NCBI RefSeq assembly: GCF_000009365.1 | Contig: NC_008260.1 | Span: 2,019,501 to 2,083,500 of the forward strand | Length of the DNA: 64,000 nt | Reading direction: 5' to 3' | DNA from: Alcanivorax borkumensis SK2 | GTDB taxonomy: Bacteria; Pseudomonadota; Gammaproteobacteria; Pseudomonadales; Alcanivoracaceae | Part shown: piece by piece, positions 18,535 to 27,327 of the stretch | Layout of the letters: the number at the start of each line of letters is the position of its first letter | How positions within the stretch are numbered: position 1 is the first letter of the stretch | The notes under the pieces: model-generated | Seen by the model: only the letters and a program-made list of their open reading frames with translations | Told to the model about the DNA's origin: nothing | Databases searched by the model: none | Position numbers and translations under genes: made by a program

Positions 18535-18930
18535 TTATGCCGATATCAATCAGAGATTGCCCGCGCTCAGCGAGTAAAACAAGGCGGGGAAGAAAACGGC
18601 CAGCCCCTGCTAACACGCGGCAGCCTCTTCTATCACTGCGACACTCCCAGCGAAGGGGAAATGCTGGCCGCTGGCCACGAGCACGGATGGTGGCGAACCA
18701 TACATGAGTTGGATGAGGGTACTAGGTCCATCATTGATCGTCCGTTCTGGACGCCCCCGTTTATGTCGGACAAAGAGCCCACTTTCGTTGATCCCCCTTC
18801 ATTGATTGACTATGTTGGATCAAACTCTCGCCCCTCATGGTCACAAACCCTCTCCATGACCAACCGGGCTTCATTATACCTGTCAGCTGGCCGACCCTAT
18901 GAAATCACAACAACCGCCGGCCTTAGTTAA
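18535..18930 (+). pseudogene. 3' remnant of the DUF1853 gene
   Basis: The frame reads 'RYQSEIARAQRVKQGGEENGQPLLTRGSLFYHCDTPSEGEMLAAGHEHGWWRTIHELDE...PFWTPPF', ending at 18930. The LxRGxLFY and GWW-x5-EL elements match the C-terminal half of DUF1853 as I remember it. Upstream stops at 18487 and 18500 and the neighbouring IS debris show that the gene has no start here. The 5' part lies at 8367-8555 in the same orientation. The end overlaps the DUF2804 start by about 30 bases, fitting a former padR-DUF1853-DUF2804 operon. The exact break point on this side is uncertain by tens of bases. Confidence 0.6.
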
Positions 18931-19933
18931 TGATCAAGGCCAGGTCGCTTTCGGCGTATTCCCGCACACTGTTGCTACCATCAACGGTCGTGAAGCGGAT
19001 TATCGCACCCCCATGGGCAAGCCGGCGTCGTCTTTTACTCGGCATTTTCATTACAAGCAGTTCCAGTACTTCGGCATTATCAGCGATGAACTTCTAGCCG
19101 GTTGCGCATTTGCCCACACGGCCTACTTGGGCATGGCTTTTTTCTATCTTTTTGAGCCGCAAACCGGCGTTCTCCACCAGTATACTTGGCGCTCACCATT
19201 AGGCAAAGGGTTGCACATGTCGCCTTCTCCACGACAAGGAGAAAGCGTATTTCAGCAAAAGAATGTGGTTATCCGCCTCGGTTACCAGCAGGATAGTGTA
19301 GGTGCTCTCAGCAAAAGTCTATCAGTGAAGTTAGACGACCTAACCCTCCATGCCCAGATGGACGAAGGCACAGATTTTCAACCCATGTCTTTGTGCACCC
19401 GCACCGGTATTAATGGTTGGGTGTATGCCAATAAAGTGGCAGGCAAAGCCGTCACCGGATCACTGCAGCGCCAAGGCAAGCATACTGACCTGACTGCCTT
19501 AGATGCCAGCGGGCACCATGATTTTTCCGCCGGCTATATGCGCCGTGAAACCTTTTGGAATTGGGCCTGCCTGTCCACCCGGGTGGGCGACACTCGCGTC
19601 GGACTGAACCTATCCTGCGGTGTCAATGAGACAACCTTTTCCGAAAACTGCTTGTGGATTGATAATGTCATGGTCCCTACCGGCGGGGTGCTATTTGATT
19701 ACAATCGTGATGATCTGATGCAACCTTGGGATATCCATAGCCTCTGCGGGCGTGTAAACCTGCAGTTCACTCCCAACGGGAACCACAAAGAGCGCCTTAA
19801 TTTGGGCCTCTTTGCCAGCAACTTTAATCAGCTGTTTGGCCACTTCGATGGCGAACTTCGCCTGGATGACGGGCGCCGACTTTGCATCAAACGCCACTAC
19901 GGTTTTGTCGAGGAGCAATACGCAAAATGGTAG
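18899..19933 (+). CDS. DUF2804 family protein
   Basis: The 344-residue protein belongs to DUF2804, whose members look like lipocalin-type or carotenoid 1,2-hydratase-like beta structures and have no settled role. Visible features are 'FHYKQFQYFGIISDELLAGCAFAHTAYLGMAFFYLFEPQTG', 'NKVAGKAVTGSL', 'DASGHHDFSAGYMRRETFWNWACLS' and 'GVNETTFSENCLWIDN', which recur in the family. No signal peptide or membrane helix is evident. ATG 18899 lies inside the DUF1853 remnant end. Its stop overlaps the start of the DUF4282 gene, so the pair is probably cotranslated. Since the island removed the upstream gene body, its present promoter may differ from the ancestral one. Confidence 0.8.
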   Translation: MKSQQPPALVNDQGQVAFGVFPHTVATINGREADYRTPMGKPASSFTRHFHYKQFQYFGIISDELLAGCAFAHTAYLGMAFFYLFEPQTGVLHQYTWRSPLGKGLHMSPSPRQGESVFQQKNVVIRLGYQQDSVGALSKSLSVKLDDLTLHAQMDEGTDFQPMSLCTRTGINGWVYANKVAGKAVTGSLQRQGKHTDLTALDASGHHDFSAGYMRRETFWNWACLSTRVGDTRVGLNLSCGVNETTFSENCLWIDNVMVPTGGVLFDYNRDDLMQPWDIHSLCGRVNLQFTPNGNHKERLNLGLFASNFNQLFGHFDGELRLDDGRRLCIKRHYGFVEEQYAKW

Positions 19934-20463
19934 ATCAAAAACGCGACACCGATGAAAGTACCGACCAACAAACTTCCACACCGGCAACCTTCAATGAAAA
20001 AATCCGCCGGGGTTACTTCTGGATGGTGCAATACTGGCGCGAACTATTTAACTTCAAGTTCGATAAATACATGATCATTCAGGTCCTACCGGGTGTGTAT
20101 GGTATCGCTCTGGCCGCCATTGCCTTGGTTCTGATTTATTTGTGTGTGGACGCGTTTATGACGTCCACTTGGCGCGGCCTTTTTTACTTTTTCATTGGCG
20201 CGCCACTCACTTTCCTAGTAACCGCATCAGTATTACGCGCCCTGCTGGAATTTTACATGGTGATGTTCAAGATTGCTGCTCACGTGGATGAACTGGTGGG
20301 GTTACGCGACACGGTTGATCGCTTGTCCGGCATTAGCGACAGCGTCGACGAAATGGTTTCGGTGACCCGTCGCATTCCTTTCTGGCGCACCCTTTCCAGT
20401 AGCGACCGTCCCCGCCCGGGCCGAAAAATCAACCCGGAAAACAAAAAGAACGATAACAAGTAA
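19927..20463 (+). CDS. DUF4282 membrane protein
   Basis: This 178-residue protein has two strong membrane segments, 'IIQVLPGVYGIALAAIALVLIYLCVDAF' and 'LFYFFIGAPLTFLVTASVLRALLEFYMVMFKI', with a polar N-terminal stretch, 'YFWMVQYWRELFNFKFDKYM' before the first helix, and a basic, coil-forming C-terminus (VDELVGLRDTVDRLSGISDSVDEM). This agrees with DUF4282. I start at ATG 19927 rather than an upstream ATG at 19882, because it overlaps the DUF2804 stop (ATGGTAG) and GAGGAG lies about eleven bases before it. Inner-membrane protein of unknown role, probably coupled to DUF2804. Confidence 0.75.
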   Translation: MVDQKRDTDESTDQQTSTPATFNEKIRRGYFWMVQYWRELFNFKFDKYMIIQVLPGVYGIALAAIALVLIYLCVDAFMTSTWRGLFYFFIGAPLTFLVTASVLRALLEFYMVMFKIAAHVDELVGLRDTVDRLSGISDSVDEMVSVTRRIPFWRTLSSSDRPRPGRKINPENKKNDNK

Positions 20464-20476
20464 CGCCTTCGCCAAC

Positions 20477-20507
20477 AGGGGTTAAGGCAGCGCTCTCTGC
20501 CGCCCCT
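20477..20507 (+). terminator. possible terminator after the DUF4282 gene
   Basis: AGGGG (20477-20481) pairs with CCCCT (20503-20507) around an inner GGCAG/CTGCC stem. It lies 14 bases after the DUF4282 stop and before the convergent CoA-transferase gene. No T tract follows, so the call is tentative. Confidence 0.4.
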
Positions 20508-20547
20508 GCCTAGACACCCAACAGACTAGTGGAAAGCTTGTATAAAC

Positions 20548-22704
20548 CTAGTTTTCCTGTGTGGCCTCCAGCGCAGTCAGCAACAAGCGCTGGAAAATAT
20601 GTTCTCGAACCCCTTCCGGCTTGTTAAGTTCCATACGTTTCAATTGCGCAGCAAACTCGGACGGGCTGCCATCGTGGAATAACGCCCTGCGTCCCAATTT
20701 CAGGTACTCCTTGTGACTCACTTTTTCTTTCAACCAAGTTAACGCTGTCAACAAGCGTTGCTCGACCTCAGTGAAGTCCGTACCCAGCGGAAACAATGGA
20801 AAGCTATCCTTACCGCACCGTTCTGCTATTTCGTGCAGGTGTTCGGGATTATTACGACGATGCACTTCAGGTATTTGGTAATCCTCACGCAATTTACCTG
20901 CTGCCTGAGCTTGCTCCATCAGCTCTATCTGAAAACGGCTATCGGCCACGTTTAGCATGGCCATCACCACTTCCTCATCGGTCTTACCACGAAGGTCGGC
21001 AACCCCATATTCTGTGATCACTATATCGCGCAAGTGTCGAGGAATGGTGTTATGGCCATAACTGAACACTATATTGCTCATGACCTCGCCAGCGCGTTCT
21101 CGCCAGGCTCGTACCATTAAAATAGAACGGGCACCTTCCAGCTCATGGGCCTGGCTGACAAAGTTATACTGCCCGCCTACCCCGCTAAGTACCCTGCCGT
21201 TTTCAATTTGATCCGAAGCCACCGCGCCAAGCAAGGTGACGGTGAAAGCGGTATTCACAAAACGGGCATCTTGACGCTGTAACCGTTTGAGGATTTCATC
21301 ACCATACAAGTGATTGATGAAACTGATCCGGGTCATGTTAATTTGGGCGTGCTCTTGCTTACTCATCTCCAGCAGGCGCGCATAAAAATCACGGGGGCCC
21401 AGGAAAAAGCCACCATGCATGACTACCCCCCCAACCAAACGGTCACCGAACACCGCTTTCAGAGCCTCACGGGTGGTGCGATCATCCAGATCATTGGGTA
21501 CCGTCACCCCATTGGGCAACTGTAATTCATCCCCGTGCTTATCAATTTCATTACGAAAAATGCCAAACCGCTTCAGCGTACGCAATTGCTCCTTATCCAG
21601 CCGCCGACTAATTGCTGACTGTTCTCGCAAAGCATCCAGCAGTGCCAGCCCCGGGGTGGTCGGGTTATGCATTTCCAACCGTTGCAATGGCGCCCAGTCA
21701 TACACAGGGCGGCGAATGATGCCGTCATCAATCAGCGTCAACAGCCCATGGGTCATCATTTCGCTACAACCATAAACGCCCTCACGGAAAACACCGGTTC
21801 CCCCTTCTTGTTCAATCAGCGCCTCATGCTCCGGTGGCACTGCCCAGGCTTTTACTGCCTTCAAGTAACGGGGGTTATCCTGATCTCGCAAGCGCAAATG
21901 GTGCACCAGCGCATCACCCAATGCTCCAATACCGATTTGCAACGTACCGCCATCGCGCACCAAAGTGCTGGCGTGCAGCCCAACGAAATGGTCCTGAATA
22001 TTCACCGGCATGTTCGGTGTACTGAACAAACGGGTATGTCCTTGCGGATCATCTACCAGTAGATCCATTTCGGGCAGCCACTCCTCCACCCGAGCATCGT
22101 TCTCCATAAACGGCAGATCCCGATGCACCTGGCCCACGGCCAAAATGGTTTCACCGGCTTCACGGCGCGCCTTTAACAGCGGCATAAGGTCGAGAGTGAC
22201 TTCTGGATTGCAGGAAAAACTGTATTCATCGTTGCCGTCTACCTGGCGATGCGCCAACAACTGTGCCACCACATTCACGCCCCGAGCATTGAGGTCTCGC
22301 GCCACATGAGTGTAGTTACTGCTAATGTAATGTTGTTGCGCCACATCATTGCCCAGTATGCTGCCTGGCTGCACAAAAAACTCGAATACACGAATATTGG
22401 CAGGCAGGTTTCCACGTTTCTGCGCGGCCAAATAGGTTAACTCTTCGTAGTCAGCAAAAAGCCGATCGGCAAACGGATTCAGAAAACGCTTTTCCAAATC
22501 GCTGCCAGCACTGGGCTTGCTCAGAGATAAAGCCGTATAGATATCAAGGCTCAAGCGTGTGTCCGCCTCCACACGGGCGTAGAGCGCATTCACAAACCGG
22601 TTAGGCTTACCCAGCCCAAGCGGCATGGCTAGGCGAATTTCGCCACCAGTGGCCTCAATAACCCGATCCACCGCCAGCTCTACCTGATTAATTCGATCCG
22701 TCAC
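20548..22704 (-). CDS. acetyl-CoA hydrolase/transferase family protein
   Basis: The 718-residue protein ends in a typical acetyl-CoA hydrolase/transferase C-terminal domain: 'GRVLSGVGGQYNFVSQAHELEGARSILMVRAWRERAG' followed by 'RDIVITEYGVADLRGKTDEEVVMAMLNVADSRF', whose ITEYGVADLRGK segment contains the conserved Glu/Gly elements of class I CoA transferases. Its middle also fits (GGTLQIGIGALGDALVHHL). It is longer than the common 430-640 residues; the extra length is in an insertion near 330-420 and in a C-terminal extension. Start GTG 22704 with AAGGAG five bases before. It may move CoA between acetyl-CoA and other acids; the true substrate pair cannot be read from sequence. Confidence 0.85.
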   Translation of the reverse strand: MTDRINQVELAVDRVIEATGGEIRLAMPLGLGKPNRFVNALYARVEADTRLSLDIYTALSLSKPSAGSDLEKRFLNPFADRLFADYEELTYLAAQKRGNLPANIRVFEFFVQPGSILGNDVAQQHYISSNYTHVARDLNARGVNVVAQLLAHRQVDGNDEYSFSCNPEVTLDLMPLLKARREAGETILAVGQVHRDLPFMENDARVEEWLPEMDLLVDDPQGHTRLFSTPNMPVNIQDHFVGLHASTLVRDGGTLQIGIGALGDALVHHLRLRDQDNPRYLKAVKAWAVPPEHEALIEQEGGTGVFREGVYGCSEMMTHGLLTLIDDGIIRRPVYDWAPLQRLEMHNPTTPGLALLDALREQSAISRRLDKEQLRTLKRFGIFRNEIDKHGDELQLPNGVTVPNDLDDRTTREALKAVFGDRLVGGVVMHGGFFLGPRDFYARLLEMSKQEHAQINMTRISFINHLYGDEILKRLQRQDARFVNTAFTVTLLGAVASDQIENGRVLSGVGGQYNFVSQAHELEGARSILMVRAWRERAGEVMSNIVFSYGHNTIPRHLRDIVITEYGVADLRGKTDEEVVMAMLNVADSRFQIELMEQAQAAGKLREDYQIPEVHRRNNPEHLHEIAERCGKDSFPLFPLGTDFTEVEQRLLTALTWLKEKVSHKEYLKLGRRALFHDGSPSEFAAQLKRMELNKPEGVREHIFQRLLLTALEATQEN

Positions 22705-22745
22705 AACATCTCCTTGTTTTTAATCGGCTTACTGACTCAACGTGC

Positions 22746-23075
22746 TCAATGGCTGGCCGTATTAGAGACCAGCGTGACCAACACCACGCCCGTAATAATA
22801 CAACCCATACCCACCATGGCAGGCACGTCAGGGAGCTGCTTGAAAAACACCGCTCCCACCAACGCAATCAATACGATACCCACTCCTGCCCAAACCGCAT
22901 AGGCGATACCCATAGGAATAGTGCGCAAGGCTAGGGACAGGGCATAAAAAGCAATGGTATAGCCCACTACGGTGGTCACCGAGGGCCACAACCGGGTAAA
23001 GCCCTGAGAGGCATTCAATGCCGACGTGGCCACGACTTCCGCCACAATGGCTAGGGACAAATAGAGGTAACCCAT
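22746..23075 (-). CDS. small multidrug resistance (SMR) family transporter
   Basis: The product of about 109 residues is a four-helix SMR proton antiporter of the EmrE/SugE type. Helix 1 carries the essential Glu in 'YLSLAIVAEVVATSAL', and 'PMGIAYAVWAGVGIVLIALVG' matches the signature around helix 3, with the conserved Trp. I choose ATG 23075, which gives MGYLYLSLAIVAEV and the EmrE-like length; the frame could start five codons earlier at a TTG. It would export quaternary ammonium or related cations, or guanidinium in the Gdx subgroup; the sequence alone does not separate these with confidence. Downstream of the COG0523 gene on the same strand. Confidence 0.92.
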   Translation of the reverse strand: MGYLYLSLAIVAEVVATSALNASQGFTRLWPSVTTVVGYTIAFYALSLALRTIPMGIAYAVWAGVGIVLIALVGAVFFKQLPDVPAMVGMGCIITGVVLVTLVSNTASH

Positions 23076-23119
23076 AAAACTCTGCCGCAATGAAAGGCGC
23101 TTTCGTTAGGGCTGGCGGT

Positions 23120-24151
23120 TCACGCCGAAGTCGTCAGCAACTGATCCAACAATGCCTGCCAGTGTGCCAGTTGTTCGCCCGCAAAGTCAGCCTGATTATG
23201 TCTCACAATCAGCACCAGTCGCGAGTCACCGTCTTGGTCAGGCCAATCATTCAATGGTGTCATCTCCGGAGCTTGCCCCGCCACCCACTGCACCAGCAAA
23301 GGGCCATCCAAGCCGCTTACCTGCAGCAACCCTTTCACCCGCACCAACGCTTCGCCGCATTGCTCTTGTAACTGCTGCAGAGCAGCTTGCCACAGCGCCC
23401 AACTCAATCCATAGGGCCAGCGCAAGGAAGCACTAAATAAGTTATGACGCCCCTGGCTCTGTACCGGGCGACTCACCAAACCGGATACCGCAGGCGTAGC
23501 AGGATCAACCACCAGCGAAAACAGACCCGTCACCCGGCAGCGTCGCTCAAAAACGTTATCCAGCAATTGCGAACCGGGATCATCGTTGTCCAATCGATAT
23601 TGCCGTGCTGTCGCATTCAGCTCCCGCAACTGCGACTGCAACCCTTGTAGTGAAGCCTCATCGACCTGCTCTGCCTTGGAAAGCAACAACACATCTGCAG
23701 CGTGGATTTGCTCGAGCACTTCGGGGTGGCGGTCAAGCGCATCGGTACCGGCCAGGGTATCCACCACAGTCAGTACAGACTGACAAAAAAAGCGTTTTTT
23801 TAACCAGAGATCCTGCTCCAGTGGTGAAATCACACCAAAGGGGTCCGCCGCCCCCGTAGTTTCAATCACCACAGTTTCAAAAGCAGGAATGTCTCCGCTC
23901 TTGCGAGCCATCAACAGGTTGCGCAATGTGGTGGACAAGGAGCCCTGAATCACGCAGCACAAGCAGCCCCCAGCCAGTAGCGACACCGGCACATCTCGGC
24001 GACCGGTAAGGTACTGGTCGATGCCAATATCACCCAGTTCATTGATGATCAAGGCAACGTTCTTTCGTTCGCGTAACCAACGATTAAGCAGTGTGGTTTT
24101 ACCGCTACCCAGAAAGCCAGTCAGCACTACAACCGGAATGCGTGGTTCCAT
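23120..24151 (-). CDS. COG0523/CobW-family GTPase (putative metallochaperone)
   Basis: The protein (about 343 residues) has the G3E GTPase signatures: Walker A 'TGFLGSGKTTLLNRWL', the zinc-binding C-x-C-C in 'LLAGGCLCCVIQGSL', 'VVIETTGAADP' and the 'LLSKAEQVDE' base-recognition region, followed by a CobW C-terminal-like domain. Such proteins deliver metals, often zinc, to client enzymes. I start at ATG 24151, just after the pyrC stop; a TTG nine bases earlier overlaps that stop. Its position next to pyrC, a zinc amidohydrolase, suggests PyrC as a client (inference). No Zur-like operator was recognised upstream. Confidence 0.9.
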   Translation of the reverse strand: MEPRIPVVVLTGFLGSGKTTLLNRWLRERKNVALIINELGDIGIDQYLTGRRDVPVSLLAGGCLCCVIQGSLSTTLRNLLMARKSGDIPAFETVVIETTGAADPFGVISPLEQDLWLKKRFFCQSVLTVVDTLAGTDALDRHPEVLEQIHAADVLLLSKAEQVDEASLQGLQSQLRELNATARQYRLDNDDPGSQLLDNVFERRCRVTGLFSLVVDPATPAVSGLVSRPVQSQGRHNLFSASLRWPYGLSWALWQAALQQLQEQCGEALVRVKGLLQVSGLDGPLLVQWVAGQAPEMTPLNDWPDQDGDSRLVLIVRHNQADFAGEQLAHWQALLDQLLTTSA

Positions 24152-24156
24152 GGCGA

Positions 24157-25191
24157 TCAACCCAGCGACCAGGGCAGCTGCTCGCCGGCAAAGAAAGGCA
24201 CCACCGGCTCACCTGCTGCATCGATTACTGTAGGCACAGCCCAAGGTTTACGCACCAAGGTTACGGTATCAGTGTGGCGAGGCAGGCGATAAAAATCCGC
24301 ACCGAAGTGACTGGCAAACCCTTCCAGCTTGTCCAGCGCATTGTGTTGCTCTAGGAAGGTCGCATAGAGCGGCAATGCCGCACGAGCTGAATAACAACCG
24401 GCACAACCGCAGGCGGCTTCTTTCTTAGTGCGTGCATGGGGTGCAGAATCAGTGCCCAGGAAGAAACGGCTATTGCCTTCAATCACCGCTTTCTGAATAG
24501 CTTCTTGATGCTGGCGACGCTTGAGAATCGGCAGACAGTAATTGTGCGGGCGCACGCCTCCCACCAGTAAATCATTGCGGTTCATCAAAAGATGCTGAGG
24601 TGTGACCGTCGCCGCTGTAAGCGCATTCGCCTCGCGCACAAAGTTAACGCCTTCTGCCGTGGTCACATGCTCAAAAACAATGCGCAATGCTGGAAATTGG
24701 TCACGGATATCCGCTAGGTATCGGTCGATGAATACTCGCTCCCGATCAAAAATATCGACCTCCGCATCGGTGACCTCACCATGCACCAGCAGCGGCACAT
24801 CGTGCTTCTCCATCGCTTCGTAGAGATGCGTAATTTTGCCCGGGTCGGTCACCCCGCTGTCGGAGTTGGTGGTGGCCCCCGCTGGATAGAGTTTGAGCGC
24901 ATGGACAAAATCACTGTTCGCAGCGCGCTCTACTTCCTGCACCGGAGTGCTATCCGTGAGGTACAACACCATCAACGGCTCAAAGTTCACCCCAGCCGGC
25001 ACCTGCGCCAGAATCCGCTCACGATACTCGGCGGCCTCGGCCACGGTATTTACCGGCGGTGTCAGATTAGGCATAACAATGGCCCGGCCAAATACATTTG
25101 CCGTGGCAGGCACTGTCTCCGCTAACAAATCGCCGTCGCGAAAGTGCAAGTGCCAATCGTCAGGGCGAGCAATAGTCAGGGAGTCGGTCAT
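24157..25191 (-). CDS. pyrC: dihydroorotase (class II, PyrC)
   Basis: PyrC closes N-carbamoyl-aspartate to dihydroorotate in pyrimidine synthesis. The 344-residue protein starts MTDSLTIARPDDWHLHFRDGDLL, where HLHFRDG holds two zinc-binding histidines. 'FVHALKLYPAGATTNSDSGV' has the lysine that is carboxylated to bridge the two metals, and 'LLVHGEV', 'IVFEHVTTAEGV' and 'FLGTDSAPHARTKKE' supply the other metal ligands. ATG 25191 has AAAGGTGA four bases upstream; an in-frame ATG at 25209 lacks such a site. It is followed directly by the COG0523 GTPase gene, and both are probably expressed together. Confidence 0.96.
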   Translation of the reverse strand: MTDSLTIARPDDWHLHFRDGDLLAETVPATANVFGRAIVMPNLTPPVNTVAEAAEYRERILAQVPAGVNFEPLMVLYLTDSTPVQEVERAANSDFVHALKLYPAGATTNSDSGVTDPGKITHLYEAMEKHDVPLLVHGEVTDAEVDIFDRERVFIDRYLADIRDQFPALRIVFEHVTTAEGVNFVREANALTAATVTPQHLLMNRNDLLVGGVRPHNYCLPILKRRQHQEAIQKAVIEGNSRFFLGTDSAPHARTKKEAACGCAGCYSARAALPLYATFLEQHNALDKLEGFASHFGADFYRLPRHTDTVTLVRKPWAVPTVIDAAGEPVVPFFAGEQLPWSLG

Positions 25192-25315
25192 GGGATCACC
25201 TTTTACCATGGAAATGGGGACAGCGGTTCGGGAGCGTAGTGTAGCGCAAGTTCAGGGCTAGGCGGAGTTAGGAAAGCCAATGCTGCGCAGAAGCAGCGCC
25301 AGCGGAAACAATACA

Positions 25316-25345
25316 AAAAAAGCCCCGCATTGCGGGGCTTTTTTG
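25316..25345 (-). terminator. terminator downstream of tRNA-Ser
   Basis: An AGCCCCGC/GCGGGGCT stem with an AAT loop (25321-25339) lies just after the tRNA-Ser 3' end. It is followed by seven T on the minus strand, and there is a T6 run on the plus strand too. The symmetry also allows it to stop plus-strand transcription. Confidence 0.88.
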
Positions 25346-25349
25346 AATA

Positions 25350-25439
25350 TGGCGGAGAGGGCGGGATTCGAACCCGCGATACAGTTTCCCGTATGGCTCC
25401 TTAGCAGGGAGCTGGTTTCAGCCACTCACCCACCTCTCC
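25350..25439 (-). tRNA. tRNA-Ser (GCU)
   Basis: The reverse strand folds as a class II tRNA: GGAGAGG acceptor with CCTCTCC, D arm GTGAGTGGCTGAAACC, anticodon loop CTGCTAA giving GCU, a long variable arm (CATACGGGAAACTGTATC) and the T arm GGGTTCGAATCCC. Discriminator G and an encoded CCA follow (CCA at 25352-25350). The long variable arm and anticodon identify serine, reading AGC/AGU. A strong terminator follows. Confidence 0.97.
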
Positions 25440-25545
25440 GGAATGCGGTACTGCTTGTGGTCTGGTGGTGAACGCTCTTAATCGGCCCTGTCACCAAACT
25501 CGCCGCGCATGATAACGACTTTGCGAACAAAATACAGCTCAAAAA

Positions 25546-25734
25546 TCAGGCAGACTCGCCATCTGATGATTTTTCGTGCTGAATTCGCTGATAAATTTCT
25601 TCACGGTGCACGGCAACTTCTTTTGGCGCATTCACACCAATACGAACTTGATTGCCTTTTACTCCCAGCACAGTAACAGTGACTTCGTCACCCACCATCA
25701 AGGTCTCACCAACTCGACGCGTAAGAATTAACAT
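25546..25734 (-). CDS. csrA: carbon storage regulator CsrA/RsmA
   Basis: This 62-residue RNA-binding protein starts [51 protein letters not shown], the conserved CsrA fold with the N-terminal LTRR and the second RNA-contact region VHREEI. It binds GGA motifs in mRNA leaders to control translation and is sequestered by RNAs such as RsmZ; an RsmZ-like RNA is found at 43.7 kb in this window. AGGAGGG precedes ATG 25734. It lies between lysC and tRNA-Ser in the alaS-lysC-csrA-tRNA order common in gammaproteobacteria. Confidence 0.98.
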   Translation of the reverse strand: MLILTRRVGETLMVGDEVTVTVLGVKGNQVRIGVNAPKEVAVHREEIYQRIQHEKSSDGESA

Positions 25735-25944
25735 ATGATCCCTCCTGGGGTCCTTTCATTTCCGTGAGCGCTTTCCGTACCTAAGGCTCGCGGGTTGCCG
25801 TCCTTGACGACTCCTTGGTGTAGAGACCTTTACCCACCCCTGGCACGGGGCCGATAGTATGCCTGAATCACATTCTCAAGTCTTGCCGTGAAAGGGGGCT
25901 AGACCGACCGGTCGTCGCCCCACACCTACCTGATGGTATGTCGC

Positions 25945-27171
25945 TCAGACGCCGGGCTGATCCAGCTCGAAGGCGGAGTGCAGGGCACGGACTGCCAGCT
26001 CCAGATACTTCTCGGCGATGACCACTGACACTTTGATCTCAGAGGTGGAAATCATTTCGATATTGACACCTTCGGTAGCGAGCGCTTGAAACATTTTGGA
26101 CGCCACGCCAGCATGAGAACGCATGCCCACGCCCACCAAAGAGACTTTGGCAATCTTGTCATCGCCGATGATTTCCGGGTTACCCAGCTCTTCAGACGCA
26201 TTACGCAGGGCTTCCTGAGCGCGGGCAAAATCGTTGCGATGCACAGTAAAAGTGAAATCGGCAGCACCGTCTTTACCTACGTTCTGTACGATCATGTCCA
26301 CTTCAATGTTTTCTGCACTCACCGGGCCGAGGATTTTGTAGGCAATACCCGGGGTATCCGGGGCGCCACGCACGATAATCTTGGCTTCATCACGGGTAAA
26401 GGCAATTCCGGAGATTACCGGCTTTTCCATATCAACCTCGTCTTCGACGGTAATAAGTGTCCCAGGGCCATCCTGGAAACTGGACAAAACACGCAGCGGC
26501 ACATTGTATTTGCCGGCGAATTCCACAGAACGGATCTGCAGAACCTTGGAACCCTGGCTAGCCATTTCCAACATTTCCTCGAAGGTAATGCTGTCTAGGC
26601 GGCGGGCGTTATCCACTACTCGTGGGTCGGTGGTGTACACACCATCCACATCGGTGTAAATCTGGCACTCATCCGCCTTCAGCGCAGCAGCCAACGCTAC
26701 CGCGGTGGTATCGGAGCCACCACGGCCCAGCGTAGTAATGTTGCCGTCATTATCAACACCTTGGAAACCCGCCACCACTACCACACTGCCACCATCCAGA
26801 TCGGCGCGAACCTTCTTGTCGTCGATCTCTTCGATGCGGGCCTTGGAGTAGGTATTGTCGGTGCGCAGAGGAATCTGGCTGCCGGTGTAGGAGCGGGCAT
26901 TGAGGCCTTGCTTCTGCAGCGCCATGGATAACAGGGCGATAGTGACCTGTTCGCCGGTAGAGACCAGCACGTCCATTTCCCGTGGAGAGGGTTTGTCGGT
27001 AACGCCGTTGGCCAGCTCGATGAGCCGGTTGGTTTCCCCGCTCATTGCGGAGACCACGACGACCACTTGGTCACCCCGTTTGTGAAAGCCCGCTACCTTC
27101 TCGGCAACGGCCTGGATACGTTCGACTGTACCTACCGAGGTACCGCCGTATTTCTGCACGATAAGAGCCAT
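25945..27171 (-). CDS. lysC: aspartate kinase
   Basis: LysC phosphorylates aspartate, the first step to lysine, threonine and methionine. The 408-residue protein opens MALIVQKYGGTSVGTVERI, the KYGG signature, and has 'TLGRGGSDTTAVALAAALKADECQIYTDVDGVYTTDPR' of the kinase domain. Two C-terminal ACT domains follow, with 'DTPGIAYKILGPVSAENIEVDMIVQN' and 'VGVGMRSHAGVASKMFQALATEGVNIEMISTSEIKVSVVI', so feedback control by lysine and/or threonine is expected. Internal Met codons before the ACT region (VDMEKPVISGIA) could allow a separate small subunit as in some Bacillus enzymes; I see no strong ribosome site there. No lysine riboswitch was recognised upstream. Confidence 0.97.
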   Translation of the reverse strand: MALIVQKYGGTSVGTVERIQAVAEKVAGFHKRGDQVVVVVSAMSGETNRLIELANGVTDKPSPREMDVLVSTGEQVTIALLSMALQKQGLNARSYTGSQIPLRTDNTYSKARIEEIDDKKVRADLDGGSVVVVAGFQGVDNDGNITTLGRGGSDTTAVALAAALKADECQIYTDVDGVYTTDPRVVDNARRLDSITFEEMLEMASQGSKVLQIRSVEFAGKYNVPLRVLSSFQDGPGTLITVEDEVDMEKPVISGIAFTRDEAKIIVRGAPDTPGIAYKILGPVSAENIEVDMIVQNVGKDGAADFTFTVHRNDFARAQEALRNASEELGNPEIIGDDKIAKVSLVGVGMRSHAGVASKMFQALATEGVNIEMISTSEIKVSVVIAEKYLELAVRALHSAFELDQPGV

Positions 27172-27327
27172 AAAGTCGCTTTTTCTGCAAAAAGGAGCGC
27201 GAAACTATACCAGAGACGCGCCACCATTTCATGTTGAGGTGGTGTGGAGGAATGAATTTGAGCCTCATTCCGCCACCAAAGTGGGTTTTCTTGGCCAAAA
27301 ATACCCCGTATTAGTGGCCCAGCTGCC

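Noticed and set aside
25192..25320. Zur operator upstream of the pyrC-COG0523 pair
   Set aside because: No AT-rich palindrome resembling a Zur box was found.
27172..27327. Lysine riboswitch upstream of lysC
   Set aside because: The 156-base gap between alaS and lysC shows no lysine-riboswitch core or leader terminator.
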